The translations under genes were made by a program, and so were the position numbers. The notes under the pieces were generated by a model. That model had not been told where the DNA came from. It was given only the letters and a program-made list of their open reading frames with translations, and did no database searches. Below, piece after piece: positions 47,802 through 58,420 of a stretch of 64,000 nt of DNA (position 1 is the first letter of the stretch; every line of letters begins with the position of its first letter). This DNA is from Pleurodeles waltl (Eukaryota; Chordata; Amphibia; Caudata; Salamandridae). The stretch covers positions 1,056,717,554 to 1,056,781,553 of the forward strand of contig NC_090443.1 of assembly GCF_031143425.1 (NCBI RefSeq), read 5' to 3'.

Positions 47802-48515
47802 GATGTGTTCACACGTAGTTGGTGTGTGGTATCACATTGGATTTTAAAATTCACTTTTTGGTGCAAGATGGTAGATTGGTCAAAGTATTTATGTAAAAAC
47901 AAGTGATATTAAGAAATGATATGATTTGTTTTATCAGCCTTGATAAAGTCCCGTTTGGGACGAAACACGTGTCGGCTGAATTGGATTATGGCTGAATTGG
48001 ATTGTTGATCTACAAATTAATTTTCTACATCGGTCTGAAATGGATTATTAAATTACATGTTGATCTTCCACATTGGATGACAAGAACTTTCAGTGCAACA
48101 AACCAATGAATTGGACATTACTCGGCCACTGATGAACTTATTGCAGCATGAGGCTTGGACATTGCCAAAACACAAAATAGGAGGCTGTGACTAAGTCATA
48201 GGTCTTGGGACAAATGTGTGGTGTTCTTGCTTATATTTGACTTGGCTTTATTATACATTTTTTGTTGATCCTTCACAAATCTTTTGTTGTACACATGCAC
48301 ATTTTATAGATATGCTTGGTATTAAAAGTATTGTAACAGTACAGTCTCGGATACATCATACACCATTGTCTTACAGCGTAGGTCTATTTTTTTCTCTTAA
48401 ATTACAGTACGACTATTTATCAAATTTCTCAACAGTATTATGGATTCCATGTATTGAACTAGAAATTGTAATCCCTTTTCACTTGTTTAGGTGTGCTCCA
48501 TTCCTAATTTGAGCT
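47802..48515 (+). repeat. Left terminal repeat of Penelope-like element
   Basis: 714 bp starting GATGTGTTCACACGTAG, nearly identical to 50406-51119. Confidence 0.9.
47935..47978 (+). ncRNA. Hammerhead-like motif in left repeat
   Basis: CAGCC pairs with GGCTG (stem I), GTCCC-GTTT-GGGAC is a perfect stem II, then GAAA, a self-complementary ACACGTGT (very short stem III) and the GTC cleavage triplet. The first core strand reads TTGATAAA where CTGATGA is expected, so the catalytic G is not in place. Cleavage is uncertain. Confidence 0.6.
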
Positions 48516-48757
48516 ATAAGTTGTTGGTACAAGTTCTCTTGTCCCAGAATACATGTTTGACAACAGGCATGTTCAGAATGTATTGAGCACCAATACTACA
48601 CTCTATACTAATGGGAATGTGAGGCCATATAGCAAGGTTTTCTGTTGTCATGTTAGTTAATTGATTTCTTAAACCGGCCAGCACTTCTCTTATTAGAGGA
48701 TATATAAAAAATTATTTACTGAACTATCACTCATAAAATTGAACATACTTAGAAAAC

Positions 48758-49078
48758 ATGGACCAGTTCAATGATGACAGAGAACAAATCTTCTCTACAA
48801 TGTTTTCAGAACAAATGGAGACATTTGCAAACACAGGAACAAGGAGCAATCAGTCAGAGGGAATGAGAAAGAAATACATTAGATTAGAAAAATTGAGAAA
48901 ACAGGAATTGTCCCGTTGGTGGGACGCCACAGTACTAAAGAAATACATAAACGATAAAAAAGTTCCAAGAGGTCTTAGAATTGTAATATTTCCATCTTTT
49001 GAAGCTAGATGGATAATCAGGCTAAAGAGCATACTACTAGGTATGAACGTGGATCATGAAATGTACTATTTCCTATGA
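48758..49078 (+). CDS. Penelope-like N-terminal fragment, 106 residues
   Basis: Begins MDQFNDDREQIFSTMFSEQM. It contains RRLEKL-like charged helices (IRLEKLRKQELSRWWDATVL) and then KKVPRGLRIVIFPSFEARW, a segment I associate with the region before the reverse transcriptase in Penelope-like elements. It stops at 49078 with no downstream domain in frame. Full Penelope proteins are several hundred residues, so this is a truncated product or an internally deleted element. Start chosen as the first ATG. Whether it is translated is unknown. Confidence 0.5.
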   Translation: MDQFNDDREQIFSTMFSEQMETFANTGTRSNQSEGMRKKYIRLEKLRKQELSRWWDATVLKKYINDKKVPRGLRIVIFPSFEARWIIRLKSILLGMNVDHEMYYFL

Positions 49079-49464
49079 AGCTATATGGCCAGAGTAATAA
49101 CGTACTTATGTATGCCTCTCATGTTTTCTAACTACATATGTCGTGACTCTTACTCCGTTATGCATATGAACTGTGAAAAACTAATATGTATCTTAATATG
49201 GTTAAAATATGGTTTGCATGACACTTTATAATCTCCACCAACCATTGATACTTCTAATTCACTTCACAATATAGACTAACAGCACTGCAAATAGCCGCTA
49301 TCTACATTGAGAGACATAATGTGACAAGTGCGTCCAAATCCTCGTAGTCGTATAATAATCTAATATTGCCTTTTGGAGTTCCCTTAACCTTTAGGTCGAT
49401 ACTAGACATTTGCGTTTCCCTGTAATGGGCCGTGTGTGCTAACGAAATATTCGTTGCACACTCT

Positions 49465-49475
49465 AAGATGGCGGC
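49465..49475 (+). promoter_or_regulatory. YY1-type site AAGATGGCGGC
   Basis: An exact AAGATGGCGGC in a small GC-rich patch between the open frame and the right repeat of the Penelope-like element. YY1 sites position initiation in many retroelement and housekeeping promoters. Function here is inferred. Confidence 0.5.
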
Positions 49476-50405
49476 CGCGGGTAGTCCTATTTCAGTTTCT
49501 AACTACTACTAAAGACGCAGTCAGGAGACATTCCGGTTCGCGTTACATACACGGAAGGACTTTCGACACAGTCCGAACGGACTACAAACTAGGTAGGAGA
49601 CGGCATTAAGGGTTCTGTGTGTGAGGACTTATTGCGTATATGCACTGTATAGCAATTAGCATACACATGTACTTAACAATCTTAAACTGTTTGGATGCCG
49701 AGAATTACTTTGACAGTAGGATTTTCTGGCTCTTTTCTATTACTTGCTACAAGACTTTGCGTGATGAACATCCGTTAAGTTTTCTGTTTGTACAACTTAT
49801 TACAGGTTACGCAGTGTATAAATCACCCATACCTGTGAACTGCACATTCGGATTTTATTGTATAAACAACTACAGGTTAGTGATACTCTTGGGCTTATTG
49901 ACTTCGGGACACCTTTGTTGCTATCTTCATTTGACATGGTTTACTGACCTTGTCCTTTTGTAGCTCTACAGTGCTGCTGCATCTAAATTGATTCACCCAA
50001 TCTGAAACAGGACATTCTATTTACAAAGAATACAGAAAAATAAGGTACAGGATACAAACATCTAAATTTTCATTTTACACCACTCAGCTCTTTATTAGAG
50101 CCATTTACTCATGGTCAGAATAGATATTTCCTTTCACTTGAACATATGGTGACAGGATATCGTGTTGCTGATTTACTTGGTGCAACAACTAACATTAACT
50201 TGCATGAACATAGCATGCACTTCTTTCTTCCCTCTTTCTACCTGATAATTATTGTCTTCTTTCTGGCATTTCAATTAATACAAAAGCTACTTTTTTAGAT
50301 ATATTGTGTAAGTTTGATACTACTTTGAATACATAGAATTTTGTTGGCATGTTGACTGGTGTTTTGATGTAGAGGTCCTTTTCTTATCACACTTTTAGGT
50401 GCTTA

Positions 50406-51119
50406 GATGTGTTCACACGTAGTTGGTGTGTGGTATCACATTGGATTTTAAAATTCACTTTTTGGTGCAAGATGGTAGATTGGTCAAAGTATTTATGTAA
50501 AAACAAGTGATATTAAGAAATGATATGATTTGTTTTATCAGCCTTGATAAAGTCCCGTTTGGGACGAAACACGTGTCGGCTGAATTGGATTATGGCTGAA
50601 TTGGATTGTTGATCTACAAATTAATTTTCTACATCGGTCTGAAATGGATTATTAAATTACATGTTGATCTTCCACATTGGATGACAAGAACTTTCAGTGC
50701 AACAAACCAATGAATTGGACATTACTCGGCCACTGATGAACTTATTGCAGCATGAGGCTTGGACATTGCCAAAACACAAAATAGGAGGCTGTGACTAAGT
50801 CATAGGTCTTGGGACAAATGTGTGGTGTTCTTGCTTATATTTGACTTGGCTTTATTATACATTTTTTGTTGATCCTTCACAAATCTTTTGTTGAACACAT
50901 GCACATTTTATAGATATGCTTGGTATTAAAAGTATTGTAACAGTACAGTCTCGGATACATCATACACCATTGTCTTACAGCGTAGGTCTATTTTTTTCTC
51001 TTAAATTACAGTACGACTATTTATCAAATTTCTCAACAGTATTATGGATTCCATGTATTGAACTAGAAATTGTAATCCCTTTTCACTTGTTTAGGTGTGC
51101 TCCATTCCTAATTTGAGCT
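50406..51119 (+). repeat. Right terminal repeat of Penelope-like element
   Basis: Second copy of the 714-bp repeat. I noticed one substitution (TTGTAC versus TTGAAC near its middle), so the duplication is recent. Confidence 0.9.
50539..50582 (+). ncRNA. Hammerhead-like motif in right repeat
   Basis: Identical to the motif in the left repeat, 2,604 bp away, including the altered first core strand. Confidence 0.6.
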
Positions 51120-53626
51120 ACAAGTGTAGTGTGTAGAGGGGCGCTGGGGGGTGCAAGAAAACCACAAAGGTGAGTAAAATACCCCACCTCAGAGCCCAGG
51201 AAAGTAGGAGTAAAGTACTGCAAGTTTCCTCAGGACACACTACAAGTTGTGATTAGAGTTATTGCAAGAACCAAGCAAGACTGCAACCAACACATGGTGG
51301 ATTCCTGGACCTGAAGACCTGTGAAGAGAGGAGACCAAGTCCAGAAGTCGCAGAAGATTCCAGGAAGAACAGGAGCCCCTGCCAGCCTAGAAGATGGTGC
51401 AAAACAGGATTCTCCGGTTAGAAGAAGTCTGCAGAAGAGCACCAAAGAAGATGGCTGCAGGTTCCTGCATGATGCAAAGGATGTCCCATGTGGAGATGTT
51501 GGATGCAGACGAGCTGAAGCGCTGGATTCATCCAATGAGCCTTGGTTCAAGCAATGTTGCAGTTTGTGTCAAAATTGCGCTGCCTGGACCAAGGAGGCAT
51601 CTGGGGCTTCAACTCAGACTGATGAGGCAGAGGGGGCTCCCAACACTGGAGGGAACCCACAGATGACCAGGCAGCATCCACGGGAGTCCCAGGACACAGG
51701 GACAAAGAAGGTGCAAATTGCAGTTGCTGCATCACTACAAAAAAAGGTCCCACGCCGCCGGATGACAACTCATCGAGTTGTGCGTTGCAGGATAGAGTGC
51801 TGTGGACCTGAGCCACGTTGTGCACAAAGGATTCTTGCAAATAGTACACAGAGCCTCAGGAACTAGAGATGACGTGGTGCACAGGGGTACTGTCCCAAAC
51901 CGGGAAGGCAAGCTCTTACCTCCTCCAAATTTGGAAAGCTGGACCTTAGGACAGTTTGGGTTGAAGGGGTCCACCACCTGTGTTCCAGGGAGCACGCTCG
52001 TCATCAGGAGAGGAGTCCCAGAGAACCAGTTGTTGTCTTAGAAGGTGCCTACTGGAGCAGGGAAGGGACTCCGTCACTCCAGGGGAGAATTCTTCAATCC
52101 TTCTGGTGCAGCGTGAAGACAGGGAGTCCCCAGAGCATGCACACCGGGGAAAATGTTGCAGTTGCTAGCTGGAGCTGAAGTTGCAGGGTCGCAGTAGCCT
52201 TTCTGGATACTTTGTTGCAGTTACAGCAGTTCCTGGAGCAGTCTGCGGTTGATCCAATGGTCAGAGGATGAAGCAGAAGTTTCAGAGGATTCCTGGTGGA
52301 AACTTGCAAGCTGAATCTGAAGAGGAACCCACAGGAGAGATCCGAAATAGCCCCAAGAGGCTACCTAACCAGTTATGCACCTATCAGGAGGGGTCTCTGA
52401 CATCACCTGCTGGCACTGGCCACTAAGAGGCCTCCAGAGTGTCCCCACACCTTGGAAAACAAGATGGCTAACCCAGGGACACACTGGAGGAGCTCTGGGC
52501 ACCAACCCTGGGGTGGTGATGGACAGGGGAGTGGTCACTCCCCTTTCCTTTGTCCAGTTTCACGCCAGAGCAGGGACTGGGGGTCTCTGAACCGGTGTAG
52601 ACTGGCTTATGCAAGGAGTGCACCATCTGTACTCTTCAAAGCATTTCCAGAGGCTCTGGGAGGCTACCCCTCCCAAGCCTGGAACACCTATTTCCAAAGG
52701 GAAAGGGTGTAACTCCCTCCTCCCAAAGGAAAGGCTTTGTTCTGCCTTCTTGGGACTCAGCTGCTCAGACCCCAGGAGGGCAGAACCCTGTCTGTGGGGT
52801 GGCAGCAGCTGTAGTTGCAGTGCAAGCCTTAGAGAGCTGGTTTGGCAGTAGTGGGGGTCAATGGTGGAGCCCCAGGATGCATGGGATTACCCCCCCCAAT
52901 ACCAGATTTGGAATGGGGGCAATTCCATGATCTTAGACACCATACATGGCCATATTCGGAGTTACCATTGTGAAGCTACATAGAGGTATTGGCCTATATG
53001 TAGTTCACTCGTGTAATGGTATCCCCCCACTCACGAAGTCCGGGGATTTGGCCCTGGACAGCGTGGGGGCACCTCTGATAGTGCAAGGGTGCCCTCACAC
53101 TTAGTAACTTTGCACCTAACCTTCAGCAAGTGAAGGTTAGACATATAGGTGACTTATAAGTTACTTAAGTGCAATGAAAATGGCTGTGAAATAATGTGTG
53201 CGTTATTTCACGCAAGCTGAAATGGCAGGCCTGTGCAAGGGTTTGTTTGAGCTCCCTATGGGTGGCAAAAGAAATGCTGCAGCCCATATGGATCTCCTGG
53301 AACCCCAATGCCCTGGGTACCTAGGTACCATATACTATGGACTTATAAGGGGGGTCCAGTGTGCCAATTGAAATTGGTAAATGAAGTCACTGGACTATAG
53401 TGACAAATTTAGAAGCAGTAAGAGCATAAGCACTGAGGTTCTGGCTAGCAGGGCCTCAGTGACACAGTCAAGCACTACTGACAACACACACATAGGCCAC
53501 AAACTATGACCATTGGGGTCCTGGCTAGCAGGATCCCAGTGACACAGTAAAAACACACTGACACACGCTCACAAACAGGCCAAAAGTGGGGGTAACCATG
53601 CTAGAAAGAGGCTACTTTTTCTCATA

Positions 53627-54480
53627 CTATCACTGCTAAAATAATTGTAGCCCAAATAATATAATTACTCTTACAGTGTTCCCTAACCCCGTCACTCACC
53701 GCATCTCACATGGCCCGCATCCTCCCTCCTTCCAGATTTCAATGTGCGGTAGTATCCCATACCTGAACTTTTATACGTTAACACTTACTTAATTGAACCC
53801 ACCTAATTACAATCTGAGCTACTATTCAAATAAATACCCAACTGCACACCTAATGGCAATCAGACAATCACACCCTACAGGCGATCTCACTGTGAAAAGA
53901 CTGTAAATGAAATATGATCACATATGATTAAAATACATAGCCTTGTCTTTGGGGCCCTCTAACACCCTCCTTTTACACAACCTCATATTGAAATTAAATA
54001 AATCAAAATGTACTGGATTATAAAAATCCTACATACTTGGTACTCAAACCTATGATACTTGAAAAAAATATTCTTTAGTGACGCTTTCCCTCTCACTATC
54101 CCTCTCCTTTGTGTACTTCATGACCCATTCAGGTTCAGTTCAAATAGTTTCAGCTGTGAGATGAACAAATAAATATAAATTCAGGTCAGTCTCCAGTCCT
54201 GGGAATTAAACCCTTGTCTGTATGGATGTCAAACTATCCTCATATTCCCTCACACCACCCAGCTTCTTCTTCTTAATAATCCCTGTATCCTTTGACTAGA
54301 TGAGCATATTATATGTGTTCCTGACTTCCTTCTACTGGTAACTAGACATAATTAATAGTATTCCTTTAAGTCTTATTTTAAATTGTCACTACTCAGTCAA
54401 GCAAACCAGGTTATAAATTTAAGGTTATGTATATATAGCAGAAGATACACTTACCCCAATATCTCCAATGTTGTTTCATC
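53627..54480. other. No gene seen
   Basis: AT-rich sequence between family R and the decayed Penelope-like element. It may be non-coding 3' sequence of the latter. Confidence 0.35.
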
Positions 54481-55090
54481 ATGAAGTTACTTCACCTACC
54501 ACAAGATAATACGTCCTCTACACTCCCGACCAATAGGTATTAAAAATTGTGGGTGGCCATCCCATGGAAACCTATATAATAATCTACATCATAGTATGCA
54601 GTTCCCTGTCAATATTTTATCCAGAAGATTTCCCTAATTCTTATTTTCTTGTCTAAATCTCCTCCTCTACAATATAAAGTCATGTGTTCAATTCCCATAA
54701 AGCGTATACCACCCACATCTGTAATTCTATGATTATCCCTGAAATGTATCACCTTCGGATAGATGTCACAATTTTTATTGCCCTTAAATGTTCCATCCAA
54801 CGAACCTTAAGTTTTCTCACTTTGGATCCCACATAAATCCTTCCACATATACATGTCATTGTATATACGCAAATACATATGTTACAATTAATAAACAAAG
54901 CAATCTCATACTTCCTATGGTTTCTGCTGTTACTAAATACGTTAGGATGGTCTATTACATGTTTGCAACAAACGCAATTGTTGCATCTGTGTGAACCTTT
55001 AAGAGGGGCTTTACCCCTCCCCTCTTCTGTGTCAGTTTCAATATCATATAACACCATATCACTAGGGCTGAGTACATTCATAGCTTAGGT
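54481..55090 (-). pseudogene. Penelope-like element, GIY-YIG endonuclease end
   Basis: Minus strand. At 54749-55081 the frame reads CNNCVCCKHVIDH, then CVYTMTCICGRIYVGSKVRKLK and RWMEHLRAIK: the cysteine cluster and GIY-YIG-type core of Penelope endonucleases. After a frameshift it continues at 54609-54800 with YPKVIHFRDNHR, FMGIEHMTL, RGGDLDKKI and REIFWI, the conserved C-terminal end. These proteins couple a reverse transcriptase to this nuclease. The frameshift makes it non-functional. Its N-terminal two thirds lie at 56575-57240, beyond the inserted LINE. Confidence 0.75.
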
Positions 55091-55118
55091 GCTTTCCTGT
55101 AAACCACCAATGGATTAG

Positions 55119-55790
55119 GTGGTAAAATCTGCCCTACTAAAGAAACCTACGGCTGACCCGAGCGACCTGAAAAACTTCCGCCCCATCTCTCTTCTGCCTT
55201 TCCCAGCCAAAGTAATAGAGAAGACCGTCAACAAACAGCTGACCACCTTCCTGGAAGACAACAACCTGCTCGACCCCTCACAAACCGGATTCCGAACCAA
55301 CCACAGCACTGAAACCGCCCTCATCTCAGTCACAGACGACATCAGAACCCTGATGGACAACGGTGAAACAGTCGCCCTCATTCTCCTCGACCTCTCGCCT
55401 GCCTTTGACACCGTCTGTCACCGCACCCTAATCACCCGCCTCCGCTCCACCGGGATCCAAGGCCAGGCCCTGGACTGGATTGCCTCCTTCCTCGCAAACC
55501 GTTCACAAAGAGTTTACCTCCCTCCGTTTCGCTCAGAACCCACCGAGATCATCTGCGGCGTACCTCAAGGCTCATCACTCAGCCCGGCACTCTTCAATGT
55601 CTACATGAGCCCCCTTGCCAACATCGTACGCAAGCACGACATCATCATCACCTCCTACGCCGACGACACCCAACTTATACTCTCCCTCACCAAGGACCCC
55701 GCCAGCGCCAAGACCAACCTACAAGAGGGTATGAAGGACGTCGCAGATTGGATGAGGCTCAGCCGCCTAAAGCTGAACTCTGAAAAAAAG
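55119..55790 (+). CDS. L2-like reverse transcriptase, catalytic part
   Basis: Contains FRPISLLPFPAKVIEK (palm 1), TGFRTNHSTETAL, LLDLSPAFDTVCH (first catalytic aspartates), CGVPQGSSLSPALFNVYM, and SYADDTQLILSL with the catalytic YADD box. This is the target-primed reverse transcription enzyme of L2/CR1-type LINEs. The frame goes wrong near 55787, at an A-run after LKLNSEKK, and proceeds out of register to a stop at 55917-55919. The endonuclease domain is absent (5' truncation). ATG at 55119 is only the first in frame. Confidence 0.85.
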
Positions 55791-55897
55791 TCCTCATCCT
55801 CGGCAACACCCCATCCGCCTGGGACGACTGCTGGTGGCCCACGGCCCTCGGCACCGCACCGATCCCCACAGACCACGCCCGCAACCTCGGCTTCATC

Positions 55898-56485
55898 TTG
55901 GACCCTCTTCTTACCATGACTAAGCAAGTCAACGCCGTGTCCTCCGCCTGCTTCCTCACCCTCCGCATGCTCCGTAAGATCTTCCGCTGGATCCCCGCCG
56001 ACACCAGAAAAACCGTGACCCACGCCCTCGTCACGAGCCGCCTGGACTACGGCAACACCCTCTACGCCGGGACCACAGCCAGACTCCAAAATCGCCTGCA
56101 ACGCATTCAAAACGCCTCGGCCCGCCTCATCCTAGATGTACCCCGCAGCAGCCACATCTCCGCACACCTGAGACACCTGCATTGGCTCCCAGTCAGCAAA
56201 AGGATCACCTTCCGACTTCTCACCCACGCACACAAAGCCCTCCACGACAAGGGACCGGAATACCTCAACAGACGCCTCAGCTTCTACGTCCCCACCCGCC
56301 ACCTGCGCTCCTCTGGCCTCGCACTTGCTGCTGTCCCTCGCATCCGCCGCTCCACGGCGGGTGGGAGATCTTTCTCCTTCCTGGCGGCCAAGACCTGGAA
56401 CTCCCTCCCCACCAGCCTCAGGACCACCCAGGACCACTCCGCTTTCCAGAGACTCCTAAAGACCTGGCTGTTCGAGCAGCGTTAA
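55898..56485 (+). CDS. L2-like reverse transcriptase, C-terminal part
   Basis: In a different frame from the catalytic part: VTSRLDYGNTLYAG, LQRIQNASARLIL, LHWLPVSKRITFRLL, LRSSGLALAAVPRI, GGRSFSFLAAKTWNSLP and LLKTWLFEQR, the conserved tail of L2-type proteins in order. The start at 55898 is the first ATG, not a real start. The sequence belongs to one protein with the upstream piece, broken by a frameshift between about 55787 and 55898. Confidence 0.85.
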   Translation: MDPLLTMTKQVNAVSSACFLTLRMLRKIFRWIPADTRKTVTHALVTSRLDYGNTLYAGTTARLQNRLQRIQNASARLILDVPRSSHISAHLRHLHWLPVSKRITFRLLTHAHKALHDKGPEYLNRRLSFYVPTRHLRSSGLALAAVPRIRRSTAGGRSFSFLAAKTWNSLPTSLRTTQDHSAFQRLLKTWLFEQR

Positions 56486-56574
56486 CCCCCCCTTTTTTCC
56501 CCTGGCGCCTTGAGACCCGCACGGGTGAGTAGCGCGCTTTATAAATGTTAACGATTAGTATCTGAATCTAAAGT

Positions 56575-57240
56575 AAGTATTTACCAATGTTTCTGTAGAG
56601 TCTTATTGACTCTCCTATTTCCTTCACTATATGTAGTAATACATCTTGGAGTGTCTTTATTCAAGGATCTGTTCTTTGTCCTATCCCTTAATAGTTCTTC
56701 TCTGATTATATTCTGGACTTTTCTTTTAGTTATATTAATTGTAGTCAAATTGTAACCCTGTCTCGAAATTCTTAGTGAAATCTGTTCCGCCACTTTTTCA
56801 TATTCCTTAACTTCACCAGAATTACTTGGCCCTTAAAAAATCCTCAAATTGAATATTGTCTATTTGCCTCTTTAGATGCCCAGATTCCACATGTAAAATT
56901 GAATTAACAGATGCTGTTTTCCTAAATAATATAGATTCCAACCTCCCTTCATGCACAGACAAGTCCAAATCCAAAAAAACTAATTTTATGTCTACTGAAT
57001 TCCAAACTGAGGCAGATATTAAGGTGATTATCATTAAGATGTACATGGAAAGCTTTCAATGCATCCTCACTCCATTTCAAGATTACAAAGATGTTGTCAA
57101 TATAACGACCCCAATACACTAAATTTTCTTCCAAATGCTCCTTGATCCTCCAGGCATGCTCCCCCTCATACAATCGGATAAATAGGTTTGCTTAAGAAGG
57201 AGCAAACCTGGAACCCATCGCTGTTCCTCTTATCTGATGA
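56575..57240 (-). pseudogene. Penelope-like element, reverse transcriptase part
   Basis: Minus strand. The 57173-56949 frame has WGRYIDNIFVILKWSEDALK, the Penelope form of the catalytic box (Y-I-D-N where Y-I-D-D is usual), followed by LNDNHLNICLSLEFSRHK. The next piece in another frame (57046-56822) has FLDLDLSVHEGRLESILFRK, and 56793-56581 has AEQISLRISRQGY and IIREELLRDR. The order matches Penelope reverse transcriptase. The frameshifts and the catalytic aspartate change show it is dead. Confidence 0.75.
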
Positions 57241-57590
57241 TAAAGATCCTTTCTATAGAGAAAAAAGTTATTTTTTGAGAACTAACTCTACCAAATCCAA
57301 AATCATATTGGAGTGTTCAAAGTAACTCTCCGATTTCATGTATAGGAAGTATTTGACTGCTTCTAAGCCTTTCTCAAGTTGTGCAGATATATCTAATGCT
57401 CTCACATCAGAAACTCCCTTACATGATATCTATCAAACACAGCAGAATCACCAGCGTAGCTGATAATTCTTTCGGTTAAAATACTGATTATCTTGCCAGC
57501 ACAAAAAGGAGTCTTAGAATGAGATTAACATTCCACAGTCCAGAATATCAGGCCTTGGGGGGTTGTCATCTCTATACCTTTCATCAATTT
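57241..57590. other. No gene resolved
   Basis: Probably decayed Penelope coding sequence continuing on the minus strand, but too broken to assign. Confidence 0.35.
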
Positions 57591-58420
57591 ACATATTCAA
57601 GGTTGCTACATCATTAATGGAACATGGACCGTAGAGATAGCCAATCTGAAGAAGTTCATTGTGCAGTAGGCCCAGCCTGTCTGGGCCAAATCTGCAAGAA
57701 ATTTCAGGGTACACATAACCAAGCCCCCCAAGGGATCCAAATGTCTCTGCATACACCAACGAGCCGATTATCTCCATGTCGAACAGTATCTCTTGATGGT
57801 GCCAGAGGCCCAGTTGTGCTGAATGAAGTTTGCAGTGACTTCTGAAAGTTGGTTGTCTTCCCGGCCTCCCCTGAAATCCTCTATACCATGAATTTGAGAT
57901 GACCTTGCAGAACCAGCGGATGCAGACAGCCTTGGCAATCCTGCAACATGCTGGGTGATGACTGCAGTTCTAATAGTAGGTCCCACGATAATTCCATCAG
58001 AGTCAAAAACCTGGCCTGTGACCTCCAATTCAATGTCACTAGAGCCAGTGATGCCTTTTGACGTCTGACTTGACACACTGGTCTGGGTTTCATCATGCAA
58101 GAGAGAAAAGCATACAACTGTCCTTTTGACTGGATCCTGGGGTGGATTCGCTTTTGCCCCAGAATCCCGTTGCTATCTTACATAGACTGTAAGTTGATTG
58201 TTCAGCCTGGATGTGAAAAGATCCAAGTCAAAAGGTCCCTATTTGTTCAGCAGGGCTTTGAATATCCTGTGGTCCAATCACCAATCGCTGTTGTCTGTGA
58301 TATATTTGGAGTTCCAGTCCATAATCCTTTTCTGGGCTTCTGGAAGATATTCTCTGTAAACCAAAATCTCTCTCTTCAGGCAATAGTGCCAGAAGTCTTT
58401 TGCTAAATCCCACAGGTTCT
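57591..58420 (-). pseudogene. DIRS-like element, RNase H end and recombinase start
   Basis: Minus strand. 58413-58228 in its frames gives REYLPEAQKRIMDWNSKYI and LDLFTSRLNNQLTVYV, the last part of DIRS RNase H. 58100-57768 has NWASGTIKRYCSTW, like the N-terminal part of a DIRS tyrosine recombinase. The catalytic recombinase domain is not recognised downstream. Several stops. Confidence 0.65.

Larger units (their letters stand above)
47789..51119 (+). mobile_element. Penelope-like element with 714-bp direct repeats
   Basis: Flanked by the 15-mer ACAAGTGTAGTGTGT (47774-47788 and 51120-51134), so it inserted as one unit into family R. It has direct repeats 47802-48515 and 50406-51119, offset 2,604 bp, in which I found one difference. 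Each repeat carries a hammerhead-like motif, a known feature of the terminal repeats of Penelope-like elements. Between them is a short open frame (48758-49078) resembling the N-terminal part of Penelope proteins, but no reverse transcriptase or GIY-YIG domain. This copy is therefore non-autonomous. Confidence 0.75.
47305..53626 (-). mobile_element. Family R element in reverse, interrupted by a Penelope-like insertion
   Basis: Starts TGTAGGCGGCTGGCCTGG and ends GCTAGAAAGAGGCTAC, the reverse complement of the ends of the 37428 copy. Internal blocks match in reverse order (TAGTAACTTTGCACCTAACC, TCACGAAGTCCGGGG, and so on). Without the insertion it is about 2.98 kb, close to the 3.14 kb of the other copy. 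No clear flanking duplication was found. Open frames at 51.3-52.8 kb are not preserved in the other copies. Confidence 0.75.
55095..56560 (+). mobile_element. L2-like LINE inserted into the Penelope-like element
   Basis: A GC-rich, well preserved 3' part of an L2-type LINE on the + strand. It starts within the reverse transcriptase, and the 3' end has the GCGCTTTATAAATGTTAA tail expected of L2. It separates the two halves of the minus-strand Penelope-like element. Its low damage compared with its host suggests it is younger. Confidence 0.8.

Noticed and set aside
48131..48170. CTGATGA inside the 714-bp repeat, second hammerhead candidate
   Set aside because: No GAAA core or stem II follows it.
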